DNA of 64,000 nucleotides from Phoenix dactylifera (GCF_009389715.1 NC_052409.1:7551605-7615604), one strand, 5' to 3'; counted from the first letter of the stretch, positions 36,847-47,842 are shown. Notes: generated by a model from the letters alone, not told the origin. A program made the numbers and translations.

Positions 36847-37578
36847 TTATTGTGGAAAAGTAATACGATATTTAGTCCTGTTTTCCTTTTCTTTGTGAAC
36901 AAAGTATGGCCAGCACTCTATTTGTATGCTTTACCATATATGTGTGTGTGCTTTCTCATATGTGTGTGTATACGTGTATGTATGTACGTGCATGTACATT
37001 ATGTATGCACACGTATGTGCGCACATATACCAGCCTGTGTATGAGTTCTTTTGCTGGCTTAATTAATGTTATGTGTTGTTATATCTCAGCCTGCCGATGG
37101 TCAGCTTTATCCCATGGTCTCCCATGAACCAGAGGCACAAAGCAACAACCCACTGCCAGCACCTCCAGCTCAGGATGAGGAATGGGAGTCCATGGATTCC
37201 AATTCCAATGATGGAGAGGGACCTGTTCCGAAGCCAGAAAGTTTGCCATGCAGTTATCCAGTTTTCTTTCCTACCTATTTCTCGCCAGTCTTTCCATTTC
37301 CCTTTCCATTTTGGCCAGGTTATGGAGCAGTAGATACTGTAGAAAAGAGGCATGAAATTGTTAAGCCAACAGCGATGTATTCAAAGGTTCCCATCAATGT
37401 GGATGAGCTTGTGGGCATGTCACAACTGAGCCTAGGAGAATCCAGTGGTGAGACAGGGTCTTCATCCTTGTCATTAAAACTGGTCGGCAGGTCAGATAGA
37501 CAATCTGCTTTTCATGCTAAAGCCCCCACAAATGGTTCGATGGTGGATTCAAATACCAGTCCAATCCATGCAGTCTAG
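28264..37578 (+). CDS. KUA1/MYBH-like single-MYB (SHAQKYF) transcription factor, three exons
   Basis: Exons 28264-28552, 36573-36781 and 37090-37578 join to 328 codons plus stop, with GT/AG introns in phase 1 and phase 0. The order matches the KUA1/MYBH group: CCHC zinc knuckle C18-C21-H26-C31, repression motif KLFGVRL (37-43), one MYB repeat (about 97-150) with SHAQKYF at 138-144, basic RRKRR at 152-156, Pro/Phe-rich FPTYFSP, the conserved PINVDEL segment, and an EAR-type LSLKL at 293-297. Known members are nuclear repressors that bind TATCCA-type sites and affect cell expansion, senescence and sugar or hormone responses; I infer the same here. Start 28264 has a good context (GCCATGG), but the in-frame ATG at 28303 (MTRRCSHC) is where relatives usually begin. 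Intron 1 is about 8 kb and contains a LINE and a SINE. Confidence 0.93.
31345..32902 (+). mobile_element. 5'-truncated LINE in intron 1 (zinc-binding RVT and RNase H part of ORF2)
   Basis: Same strand as the host gene. It reads [17 protein letters not shown] (31515-31718), then the zf-RVT region [20 protein letters not shown] with [18 protein letters not shown] (31719-32051), a linker, and an RNase H domain (32445-32879) with [11 protein letters not shown] and [17 protein letters not shown], ending in a stop. A short trailer and an A9 tail (about 32894-32902) follow. Stops or frame changes separate the blocks. I could not identify a convincing target duplication; the left end is approximate. 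Confidence 0.85.
32931..33090 (+). mobile_element. Au-type SINE
   Basis: The tRNA-derived head begins AGAGGTGGGCCTTGGTGCAA, has an A-box-like TGGTGCAACGATA and a B-box GGTTCGAAG (32985-32993), continues with the diagnostic TGGAAACAACCTAGCTGCAT, and ends GCCTCGTGCACAGG with a T-rich tail, the signature of the plant Au SINE family. Flanks are similar T-rich stretches (about 32911-32928 and 33089-33105), an imperfect target duplication. It sits just after the LINE tail. Confidence 0.85.
36179..36222. repeat. (TA)n microsatellite in MYB intron 1
   Basis: About 17 uninterrupted TA units with an imperfect continuation, 350 bp upstream of exon 2. Confidence 0.9.
36788..36846. repeat. (TC)n(TG)n compound microsatellite directly after the exon 2 donor
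   Basis: About 20 TC units followed by about nine TG units, starting six bases after the GT of the exon 2 splice donor at 36782 (GTTAGT). Length changes here would not alter the coding sequence but lie very close to the donor. Confidence 0.9.
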
Positions 37579-37646
37579 TAATCTGACAGAAAGGCTCGAA
37601 ATCTGGAGCTGTGCCCACTGGTACAAAGTCTTGTTTATACAGGAAT

Positions 37647-37652
37647 AATAAA
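37647..37652 (+). promoter_or_regulatory. Candidate polyadenylation signal of the MYB gene
   Basis: AATAAA 69 bp after the stop codon. Plant signals are loose, so the real site may lie further downstream. Confidence 0.35.
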
Positions 37653-37659
37653 CTGCAAA

Positions 37660-39235
37660 CTCAACTTATTTTCGAATTCTTAATAGTGACTGCAGTCTGT
37701 ATTAGATTTTTAAGGAATGTCTTCTCAGCCTCTGTATGGTCATGTCCCTGATCCTATTATGCAAGATGGTTTAACTTATGTTTTGAGTTCTCTCTCTTTC
37801 CCCCCTTCTGCTCCATCGGTGGGATTAGATCTTATATTATTTGGCTTGCTTCTCTTTCAAATTCTATAACTATCATAAAAATGAAATAACGCATGTACCT
37901 CTGCTAAATTTATCATCTCATGAACTGATATTAATGTTAATTATCTCTGTAGTTAACTGAGCTTAACATTATCTTGATTTGCTAACTTTGTCCGCAGGCA
38001 GTTCTGAACGCTATTATCTGAGTGGTGGTTGAGCTTATGTCATCCTATATTCTTTCTTATCTTATATAAGCTTCTTCGGTTCCTTCAGGTTTTAGTCTGG
38101 CCGAACCAAGGTTCTAGGGAAGGGCACTACATAATATGTGCATATCTTGCCAGGTGTTCATCTAGGTTCAGTTTTTCAGGCCTTGTTCAATGTTCTGCAG
38201 GGGGCTTTTTCAATGCTCTGCTGGCTTTGATGCCTGTTGCATGTTAGCAATAGCTGAGCTCTCCCCTGTATAAAATGCTGCTGCTATTTCTTTTTTTTTC
38301 TGCCATTCATTCTAACCTTCTATTTGAGTTTCAACCTAGTGATTGCGAGGTTGGATCAACATTGGACATTAATAATAGCACCCGATTTTTTGCATGTTCT
38401 TCAGATTATCAACCTGACAACTATGTTTCGCAATTTTATGGCCTTTGGTAATGATTTTTTTTCTCCCATGTTGGCTTGGTTTATATACATATATACACAC
38501 ATGCAAACTTATGTATTTGTATGTATATGTACGTATGTATATATGTATATATATGTGTATATATGTGTATGTGTGTGTGTGTATATATGTGTGTGTATAT
38601 ATATATATATGTATATATAAGTGTATGTGTGTGTGTATATCCATGTATGTATATGTATGTATGTATAATACACAACATGCATTCAAAGAATGGTAACTTA
38701 AGAACACATTATGAATAAAAACAATTTGGTGTTCGCACCATGGTGAAGCAATGTGCATCCTAAATATTGTAAAACTGCTAAATAGACCGCGCATATCCAT
38801 TTGACAAGGACAAGTTGAGATTCATCCAGAGAATATGTAAGCCATTCTTAAGTTGATGCAAATAATAGTTTAATTGCAGCAGAAATTATGATTGGTTCAG
38901 TTGCAAGTCCATTGAGTTCGGATTAGATTAATGTACATGAAATAGCAACCGTGGGACATATGCACATTTCTTGAATGTGGTCAAGCTATTGCCTGATTAC
39001 TAAATATTCAGCTCTGTTTTAGTTTTGAACTGCTAAATTGGAAAACTTATATTTACCTGGTGACATGAATTCTAGATTATAAATAAGAAAGTAATCTAAG
39101 TCTAAAATGTGATACATAATTCTGCATTAATACCTACCTTAAAAAAGGACAAAGGGAGAACCCAAGTCCTCAAGATGGCAAAGCATGAACAGAGGCAAAT
39201 AACAAGCCTACTTCAACCACATTGCTCTGCCCCTA
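37660..39235. other. Downstream of the MYB gene; no gene supported
   Basis: Presumed 3' untranslated and intergenic sequence, including the microsatellite region at 38480-38670. No other feature is recognisable. Confidence 0.4.
38480..38670. repeat. (TATG/TGTA)n microsatellite region
   Basis: Imperfect alternating TA, TG and TATG units over about 190 bp. Tyr/Val/Cys-rich and His/Ile/Thr-rich frames on the two strands arise only from this repeat. Confidence 0.85.
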
Positions 39236-39239
39236 CTGA

Positions 39240-39500
39240 TCTATTCTCTAAATGAAATATCCCACTTTAAACCCCAGGCAACCCAAAACCAACATCAGAT
39301 GCACACATCAAAACCATGACCATGTATGTCTAAAGCTCGACTCACTCCACCATCGTCTCTGAGCTCCGTCGACATTACTGCATCGATCATTACATGTGCA
39401 ACAAGCATTCGAACTCCTCCAATGACAAATAACGCATGTCGACCAAATCTATTAATCATCATCATTGCCATGATGATGGCACCAGTGATTTTGGATAAGT
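39240..39500 (-). pseudogene. Monosaccharide (STP-type) transporter fragment
   Basis: Minus-strand translation near 39490-39330 gives INRFGRHALFVIGGVRML followed by a hydrophobic stretch and a DDGGVS-like loop. This matches the part of sugar transporter proteins of the MFS/STP family where a V-DRxGRRxLF-xGG-QM motif precedes a transmembrane helix and a short loop. A further shifted block near 39250 resembles the AWSWGPLGW motif (here CWFWVAWGLKW). Only this fragment is visible, with frame loss, so it is debris and not a gene. Confidence 0.5.
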
Positions 39501-39862
39501 ATCAACAGAATAATCCAGCATCTGCCTCCCTAAGCACTTCAAGTGCCACTGTATTTTATGTCAAAAAGGCCTACAAGAAGCTTAGGTCGCAAATGAGAAT
39601 TATATCCAGACCTCTCAATTCTCATACTCACCAAAAGAGGCTTGCATCATGTAAGTAACAAAAGACACGCAAATCACAGACAATGTGATTATGTAACACA
39701 AAAATTTTTCTGACTAGTAGAAAACAGAAGGACTGAGCTCAACTCACAGACAAACTCAGTTGCCTTATTTAAACACAAGGCTAACACTGACATGGCATAA
39801 GGCATGCTTTAATTTGGAATAAGCTTCTCTCCATAGCGACTTCACAGAGGTGCAGACCTGCT

Positions 39863-40420
39863 CTAATCCTTGCGGATGATGAAACGAAGACCTTACCCCT
39901 TAAGCATGTACTCAAAGGCCTTGTCGATTTCAGAGAAAGGAACACTGTGGATGATAAACTTCTCCAATTCTAGCTCCTGCACCATTAAAGAATGCAAATA
40001 TACTTGGTCATTTTTACTTAGCAGAGTAAAGCAATAGAACATTAAGCAAGACAAGTTAGAATAATTTGTTTACCTTGTTCATATACTTCTCAACAACTGA
40101 AGGAAGGTTAGAGCACGGTTTTGCAGTTCCCAAAACGGGTTCCCTTATGAGTCATCTCGTTGAGTTCATAGGGTGGGTTTTGAACTCGGTTTTCTTTGTG
40201 AGGCACCCCAACCCTGAGGCAGTCAACATTTTCAGATTGCTACCTTATACGAGCCTAGATTAATGGATGGAGTCCAAAATGCAAGCTTGTAAAGGGAGAA
40301 AGAAGTTACATCACAAACACATTTAAATGAAGATATCATGGCATTTACGTAGCCAGTGCATGCAGCGCTTCCATCAACTCCACCATCAGTCATCTCAGCA
40401 ATCACCTGATAAATGTTCAT
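39863..40420 (-). pseudogene. Alcohol dehydrogenase (class P ADH1-like) 3' fragment with introns kept
   Basis: Three exon remnants on the minus strand. 40420 to about 40320: [12 protein letters not shown]...[15 protein letters not shown]. About 40245-40074: VGVPHKENRVQ...GTRFGNCK, with shifts, ending at a GT donor. 39976-39863: [20 protein letters not shown], then KAFEYMLKG, an in-frame TAA where the family has a glutamate (KGES/KGEG), then LRFIIRKD and the normal stop. These are the last exons of the zinc-dependent ADH family, in order and separated by introns, so the origin is a DNA-level duplicate or a decayed gene. The catalytic domain is absent. Confidence 0.8.
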
Positions 40421-40429
40421 TCTTTACAG

Positions 40430-41770
40430 CCTTGAGAACTGCATCAGGAAAGTTTGGCACGGGCTGGAGCCAACCTATGTGAGCATGGAAAGGATCAGCT
40501 TGGTGCCCGACATACGAAAATGGTATACAAATTCTATTTTAGATTATAGTTAATTATAGTATCTTGTCTAAAATGTGTTAAAGCTATACATTTTTGCACT
40601 AATTTGATGCATTAGATTAATACTAGCAAAATTTAAAATTTTGGTTTATAAACTTTTTAGTGGTGTGGATCATGATAGACAGTATAGATTGTCAATTACA
40701 CATGCATATACATATATACATACATACATACATATCTAAATATATAGCATGCACATAAATTCATAGACAATCTTGGGCAACTTACATACATGCATGCATG
40801 CATATATTTACATATGATTTAGGAAAAGTCCTCGTCTAGAACATTTTGAATGCAAGCAGTCTATGATTTTGAAAAGTATTTTTAAACTATAAAATAAGTT
40901 GTGATGAACATGTGGACCATAATCCAAATCTATCTTCTTGGCTTTTCTTTTCATGTAAGATTTAAAATTTACCAATGAAATACAAATGAACTCCTGTTCA
41001 TTAGTAGTAGAGAAGTCAAAATGCGTAACATTTTCTTTACTCATATGGCGACTTGCAAGCCAAATATTGTCGACATATCATACAATTGATGTTTAATTTA
41101 TACTAATCAAAGGTAGATCCTGGGGTACATGCAAAAAACACTATTTATCGACAAAAGGTTGCTATTACTAAAATATCACGATTTTTTAATCGTTAAAAAT
41201 ATGTAATAAAAAATTGATTTTTGGATCATATGAAGCAATTTTCCTCTCGTAAGCTCTCGAACGTCCGGTGGGTTTTATGAACTTCTTCCAGATGCATTAC
41301 TCGGACCAATTGCATGAATAAAGTCTCATACTAAAGTTTTACCATGTCCAGTTGATAGAAAAGCGCTATTGGTTTCAAACAAGCAAGGGTCAGTAATTAA
41401 TATCCATGGTTCTTCACCAAAAAATATATTAAAGGGCTTTAATGCCTCATATCTTTGGGTTTTGTCTACACGAGTACAACCAAGGAAGGTCGTGATGCAT
41501 TTAAACGCATGAGAAGGCCATAGTAACAGCCCTTGAAATCTCAGGCGCACATATATTAACGAATGAATCCTGTCAGCTGTTCCCAATTACCCTTATTATT
41601 TAATCAGATAAAGTAGCAACGTATTTGGTGCATAAACTGTTTTAGTTTTTTATAAGATAGGCTTCCATTGATTATGAGGTGATTTTATTTTGTTTGATTA
41701 TGTAATAAGGGTTAAATTGTTGTCTGAATGAATATTTAAGGATCTCATAATTAATTTATGAATATATGAC
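40430..41770. other. Intergenic, no supported gene
   Basis: Holds imperfect (CATA)n tracts at about 40690-40815. A minus-strand reading near 40440-40510 gives the plausible peptide HIGWLQPVPNFPDAVLKA, which I cannot assign. Confidence 0.35.
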
Positions 41771-41951
41771 CCTACAGTAAAAGAGAGAAAGCCGACGCTA
41801 GAGAAAAGCGTCGGTAGGTTTTGCTCCCGCGCCAAATTTTACCGACGCTTTACGCACGCTTTTGAGAGCGTTAAGAGAAAACCTACCGGTGCTTAAAAGC
41901 GTCGGTAAAGACTAAACAAAGCTCCGGGATATATCCTTTCTTTTTGTAGTA
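41771..41951. mobile_element. CACTA-like miniature element with GACGCT inverted repeats
   Basis: The ends (CCTACAGTAAAAGAGAG and CTTTCTTTTTGTAGT) form an imperfect inverted repeat like the CACTACAAGAAAA ends of CACTA/EnSpm elements. The 180 bp interior carries four copies of CCGACGCT or its complement AGCGTCGG in alternating orientations, which could fold into a stem. The 3 bp target duplication is not clear, so the outer borders are approximate. Confidence 0.55.
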
Positions 41952-43012
41952 TGGTTAGTTTGGGCCTTATTATCTTAGCTATGTGGTATGGTGAGGATTG
42001 GTGTAGATCTGATTTGGTTAATAAATTCTATAATTGGTGGACCCATTAAATTACTAATTAGGCTACATTTTCACTCCATTCCTATATATATTTATCTCTA
42101 GAGAAATCCTAGGTACTAAAGTTTTTACATTCTGGTTAATTTCTAGTTCTTTGTTCATTTGGTAGCATAATCGCCTGACAAATGAGTTTTAATTTGTTAG
42201 TCTGCTGCAAAGTGATTGCATGCTGAACAGAGCCTTCAAAGTTAATTATATCCCCTACCATGCAACTCTGCCAACTCATGCACCGCAAAGTATTGTACTA
42301 GCATGAATAACTACCACATCATCTATTTTGGAGATGAATAGCTCTCATTTTATGACTTGTCATTGGAGATAGAGGAAAGTCGTGGAATAGAGTAATCTGT
42401 GGTGCAGGGTCATCTTTCAAAAGGCAACGGAGAAATTTATTCTACAGGCAAATTACCCATCGTAGTGAAACCTAAGGCAACTACCAAGAGTTGTGCTTGG
42501 AACTACCACTAGAAAGGTAATTATCGTTAGAGATAATTACTGGAAAAGATGGTTACTATTGGGAGAAACCATCAATAATACGGATCGGATACTAACATAT
42601 CCATATCCATGATGACTATAAACACGGATGCGCATGTTAGTCGGATGCAAAAATTTATATCCATATATATTTTAAACGGATACCGATAGAAATCGGATAC
42701 CAAACATGCAAATATAAATAAGGATGTAAATCGAATAATTAAACTTTATGACCATAGAATCAAAGATATTACTAAATGGATGATAAATCAAGTTAATAGT
42801 ATGTTAATATGATCATTTATTTGTTTTAAAAAAATATAAGTATCATATAAAATAATAAAGTTATAAATAGAACCTAATATTCGAAATGGATTGAATAATT
42901 ATCTATTTATATTTATATTTGAATAACGTTATAAATACACAAAAGGAGGATTCACTTTTCTGTAGATTTCTCTAGCCGAGGGGGCTTCGACGCCTCTTGA
43001 AGTATCTTAGTC
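41952..43012. other. Intergenic; possible decayed MITE near 42590-42900
   Basis: A stretch with repeated GGATACCGAT, ATCCATATCC and related motifs at 42590-42900 resembles the interior of some plant hAT-type MITEs, but no terminal repeats were found. Nothing else is recognised. Confidence 0.3.
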
Positions 43013-43595
43013 ATAGTTTATGGTTTCTTACAGTTCAACTTTTATCCTTAGCTTTGTTTAGTTGACGTGAGTTGATGAAGTCTCTTAGCCGTAGTTTATA
43101 GTTTCTCACAGTTCAACTTTTCATCCTTAGCTTTCTTTAGTTGACGTGACTTGATGAAGTCTCTTAGTCGTTGTTTATAGTTTCTCTTGCGAATGAATGA
43201 ATCATATATGGACGGTCTTCACAGATCGACCAACTGCATGCCCACCTCTTTTTGGCCGAACACTATCATGCCATTCGCAAGTCAGTCGCTGTGCACCCAA
43301 TGGATTTATTGACTGTTGATTACGACTGGGGCTGCACTATCCATGGCTTCCACCCTTCAGTCTGACCACAGATGGTTGGCAAAGATAAGTCGTCGGCCAA
43401 CAGCCCCGCGGCCAATCAGAGAGTAAATATTTTTTAAAATAATATTTTCTTGACTAATTTTTTTGGTGAGATATTGGCTTGTTACAAACGGCTCAAACTT
43501 AATTTCGATATTATATTCATATTTCTAACTACATCTAGATCTTCTACCCTACTTTGACAATTTACCAATTTTGATGTTTATATCTTTGATATGAT

Positions 43596-44175
43596 TAGGG
43601 GTGGCAAAATATGACCCGACCCGTCAACCCGACCCGTGTTCGACCCGCCATAAACAGGTTTGGGTTTGGCCTAAACAGGTTCGGGTCGTAAACAGGTCGA
43701 CCCGTTTAACCTGTTTATTAATTGGGTCGGATACAGGTTTTAGATGTCTGACCCGTTTAAACCGTTTAACCCGTTTAACTGTTGGGCAGGTTAAACAGGT
43801 CTAAACAGGTTAAACGGGTTAAACTGGTTAAACGGGTCTAAACAGGTTAAACGGGTCTAAACAGGTCTAAACAGGTCGGGTTGGGCAGGTTAAACAGGTT
43901 GGATTGGACAGATTAAACAGGTTTAAACAGGTTAAACGGGTCAGGTTGGGCAAACAGGTTAAACAGGTCGGGTCGGATTGGGTAAACAGGTTACCTGTTT
44001 ATTAAACAGGTTAAACGGGTCGGGTCGGGTTACCTGTTTAATAAACAGGTCAGGTTCAGGTTTGTAATTCCTGACCCGTTTAATAAACAGGTCGGGTTCA
44101 GATTTATAGTTTTCTGACCCGACCTGTATTTGACCCGACCTGTTTATGCCTGACCCGACCCGATTGCCACCCCTA
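43596..44175. mobile_element. hAT-type MITE with 8 bp target duplication
   Basis: 580 bp bounded by perfect 12 bp inverted ends TAGGGGTGGCAA / TTGCCACCCCTA and by the direct repeat GATATGAT (43588-43595 and 44176-44183). Copy B of the segmental duplication has a single GATATGAT at 55502-55509 and no insert, which proves the insertion. The interior is an array of AAACAGGTTAAACGGGTC-type units of about 10-18 bp and GACCCG motifs, in opposite orientation in the two halves. No coding capacity. Confidence 0.93.
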
Positions 44176-44295
44176 GATATGATCATATTATGCTCATTGG
44201 TACTTCTTATTATCCAAAATTACATCTAGAATAAAAATTTTCTATTTTCTATCTATTTGCAGCAAGTTTTAGCATAATTCAACGATCGCATGACA

Positions 44296-45035
44296 GTACA
44301 ACCTGAAAAACACTACACTCCCTCAGTAGCCTCTAGATATCGTCTAGAAGTAGATGATTTGTCTCCCTCAGCCCCTCCTGTAGAATTCGCTCAATCACCT
44401 CCGTTGAGTCTCCCTCAAGGATGATACTCCCAGCCTCTAACACACCCCTTGCATAAGAGATTTTCTCCCACGCGACCCTAAGTTTCGCCCTAGGAACTGA
44501 TATCTCAAAGGTACGCCGCCCCCCGCTGCAATCAACCTGGAATCGTGATCCTTGATCGCAAATGCAACTCCAGTGCAACCTACGTCATCGAGCAGACTAC
44601 TATCAAAGTTCACCTTTAAATGGCCAGAAAGTGGGGACTCCCAAACAGCAAGGACATACATGGGCGTTGTAGCAGCAGAGAGGGAGACCAAAATATCCTT
44701 AGCCATCCCAGATGAAACAGCCATAGCAGCCTCAGTGATTTCAGCGATCTAACGGATACCTCTATCCACCACTGATCTAAGGGGAGCCCTTCTATCCTCG
44801 AAGACCTTGTCGTTTATGTCTAATCAGATATGATAAGCCAGATAGGCACCAACAACACCCCATCTAGCAGCACTCAGTGACCGTATGACAGACCTCATAT
44901 GCCGAAGTAAATCCTCTGCAGACTCAATGAACCTTGGCAGGGGAAATGATGCCCGGTTCTAGATCTGTGCGGCTCGTGGGCACTCTAACAGAGCATGACC
45001 GACAGTCTCCACCACCTCCAAATAGTTCACACATG
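44296..45035 (-). pseudogene. LINE ORF2 C-terminal fragment (zf-RVT and RNase H), broken
   Basis: Minus-strand frames 44724-44437 and 44578-44333 carry the RNase H domain: SGHLKVNFDSSLLDD, AFAIKDHDSRLIAAGG, a shifted ISVPRAKLRVAWE block, and ILEGDSTEVIERIL. Upstream (44750-45035) is decayed zf-RVT sequence ending in a LECPRA-like block. At least one frameshift separates the RNase H halves, and both ends are missing. Copy B has about 90 bp of unrelated sequence in place of it (about 55628-55707). Confidence 0.8.
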
Positions 45036-45806
45036 ACGGGGACTTGTCTTCATCTATTAATATATTGTAAAATTATAATCTCAAGCTGATCCAACGATCA
45101 TGCCTAAAAGATGATCTACATTGTATCAAAAAGAAAGCTTTATGGTCCTCTGGGTCCATCAAATTTGTCTCCAATTCATAAACAAAACTAAGTTATATCA
45201 TGATAATGATATAGGTGCTTTTGGAAACAAAAATATGCACATAATTAATCTAAATCTTCTGTTATGCGTCTTTCCACATCCGATGAGATCTCTCTAATTA
45301 ATGCCCCAGATGTATAATTTCTCTTTGACAAACTTATTTCTCCTCTACTTCTTTCCTTTCTAACAACTTCATCCTCTCCAATCTTAATTTATCTCCCATT
45401 TTAAGTTTTATTTTATATCTTATTTATATTTGATATTATTTATTATTTATTTATTTTTACTATGATGCGAGCATGCCCAAAAAATCAAAGGTTTTCCGAT
45501 TTCGAGTTGAAGCCTAATCTTAAATATGCAAGCACGTACAGATGGTGTAGAACAACTCTTTTGCTAACTATTACATTGTCAAATAATCACTAAGTTTACG
45601 GAGGGAACCTCCATTAAAATATTACAACACCAAGAACAAATGGTTTTGTGTTTTCACTGGAAATGGTAGGAACGGTCGAACAAATCTAATTCTGCACATA
45701 TCCAACTTTCAGATTAAACTCTATCGATACGTGGACTCAACGAACAAATAAACCTCACACCGATTCGAGAGACCTCGCGCGAAGGTCTCGTCGTTACATG
45801 GGATGG

Positions 45807-47418
45807 CTAATAATGGATGAATATATTATTAATATTGGTATTGTTGTGGTAAGGATCGAAGGCGGGCTCCTCCGTCAAGCTCTCCATCTCCATCTGGAAC
45901 CTCTCCATGGCGGGTCCCGGCAGACACATGGGCACCAGGATGCCTTCCTCCCCCTTGTTCCTGTGCCAGGTGTAGAAGCTGGCCACACCGGGGACGGCCC
46001 CGACCCCAGCACTGGCGGGGCCGCCGTAGACCCCCTCCCCCCAGCCGAAATCCACCGCCTCGAAGCCGGCCCGGGTCACGTCCGACACGAGGTAGGTCCG
46101 AGCCATGGCGAAGTGCGGCCTCCCGCGGAGCACCATCAGGTCCGCCACCGACTGCATGTACTCGTCCGTGACGCTGGCCTTCGCCTTCCTCACCAGCTCC
46201 AGTGCGTACCCCAGCGGGCTGCGGCTCAGCCTGCCCGCCGCCGAAGAGGCCACCGGGAATGCGAGCGCGTTCCCGTAGTACCCGGACGGCAGGGGCGGGT
46301 TGCGCCGCCCGCGGGCGTTCACGACGAAGAGGACGCGGACCTCGTCGTCGGGGTCGTAACCGAGGGCGGCGGTGCGGCTCCGCCAGACGGACGCGGTGAT
46401 CAGATCGAACCTGGAGCTGGTGGAGCGCAGGTGCGGCGGCGCGTGCTTCCTCATCGCGGAGATCTCCTTGGGGCCGAAGAAGAAGGAGCGGTTCACCATG
46501 TCGGCCGGGGGGGAGGTCGTCAGCACGTCCGTGCCGGCCAAGCACTCGTACTCCGGGTGGGCGTGGGTGATCCGAGGGGGGCTGCGGGCGTTGAGCAGCT
46601 CTCTCTCCCACACCGGCGTCAAGGTAGGGGCAGCTGCACCGCGTGCCATCTCCCCCAGGCCTGTGAGGAACTGCACCACCCCCGGCGCGTCCACGAACGT
46701 GTGGTTGATCCGCAGACCGAAGATGAAGCCTCCGCATTTGAGTCGCGTCACCTGATCACGCATAATTAATTTCAGGAAGAGTAGCAGCGACTATTTAGAG
46801 CTCGCTCATTGGTTTCATCATCATGGAGGAACTCAACACCCTATCATTATCATTTAATTTGTAGTCATCTGCACACTTAACACTAATGTACATACTTATA
46901 TTACTTCTTGCATGAGCTTCCAGTGCGTTCAATCTTTTTATATCAACCTCGGCATGAGCTTCGAAGATTTAATCATGTACCTGAATAAAGAGCAAGGGGC
47001 GGTCGAGGATGCTTCCGAAGCTCTCCGTATCGTAGAGCAGCTCCTCTACGCAAGGAAAGGGTGGACTGGGTGCGTGGCCGAAGTCCTCGAGCCGGACGTC
47101 GGCGTCGGCCTCCACGAACACCACCCCTTCCCCGGTGCACTCCACCACGAGCTTCCTCCCGGGCCATTCCCGGAGCCGGCCAGCGATGGGATAGTAGTGC
47201 ACGAGGACCTCCCCAAGGGCCTCCTTTATGACCGTTGCCGGGTCCCGGCCCTCCTTGGAGGGATCGTTGCGGTAGAAATGGATGCCAGAGCTGTAGAACC
47301 TCAGGCCTTCCTGGTCGTCGATGTCCGAGAGGGGTTTGAACTCGTGCGGTGTGGACTTCGCCGGTGCAACGAGCACGGGCTCCCTCCGGCACACCGTGAA
47401 GCTCAGAGAGGATGCCAT
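45807..47418 (-). CDS. BAHD acyltransferase, alcohol acyl/benzoyltransferase type, copy A
   Basis: Exon 1 is 47418-46981 and exon 2 is 46751-45807, joined by a 229 bp GT/AG intron in phase 0, giving 460 residues, normal for the family. HTFVD (163-167) is the catalytic HxxxD motif and DFGWG (380-384) the structural motif; both are intact. The N-terminus (SLSFTVCRREPVLVAPA), YYPIAGRL and GYYGNA segments match the benzyl-alcohol O-benzoyltransferase/alcohol acyltransferase group, cytosolic enzymes that move an acyl group from CoA to an alcohol to make volatile esters. Substrate cannot be told from sequence. ATG 47418 begins the conserved MASSLSF start. A nearly identical gene lies at 56470-58081. 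Confidence 0.93.
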
Positions 47419-47529
47419 AACGGGGTTGCTACCTTAATTAGGAGGGGTTTGGGCTTAACTGCTGACGCTGAGAAGTTTGATTGCCTGGAGGTGGGAGGTG
47501 ATGCGTGCTCCGAATCTACTAACTGCTTG

Positions 47530-47537
47530 TATTTATG
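47530..47537 (-). promoter_or_regulatory. Candidate TATA box, BAHD copy A
   Basis: ATAAATAC on the minus strand, about 112 bp upstream of the ATG. The same motif and spacing occur in copy B at 58193-58200. Confidence 0.5.
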
Positions 47538-47842
47538 GAGAGGAATTGGCGTGGTCGGGTAGGTAGAGCCATGGCTATTTCGACTGTAATTTTGATACTA
47601 TGGCTTGGGCGTCTGCATGGAAGATACGCGCTAAGAGCACCACGTCAATGTGTTCTGATTGCTTTATTCTAGCAAATTATCGACGTCCGACTCGGTCGGG
47701 ATGCCGGACTTGCTTTTCTGACCCGACTGGATGGGAAAAAGATGGTCCACCCGCGTGCCCGACCTTTCGGCTTAGCCCGGTCATAACGGTTGGTAGTATT
47801 GGTCTCGTTACGTGAAACATGCCCACCGTTTTGAGGACATAA

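Noticed and set aside
38369-38800. Tyr/Ile/His/Thr-rich frames on both strands
   Set aside because: They arise from the TATG/TGTA microsatellite.
45798-46769. Plus-strand frame of 323 codons opposite the BAHD gene (also 56461-57432)
   Set aside because: It is a shadow of exon 2 on the minus strand caused by high GC at third positions; there is no recognisable domain and the real product has full motifs.
46912-47562. Plus-strand frame of 216 codons (also 57575-58225)
   Set aside because: It is antisense to BAHD exon 1.
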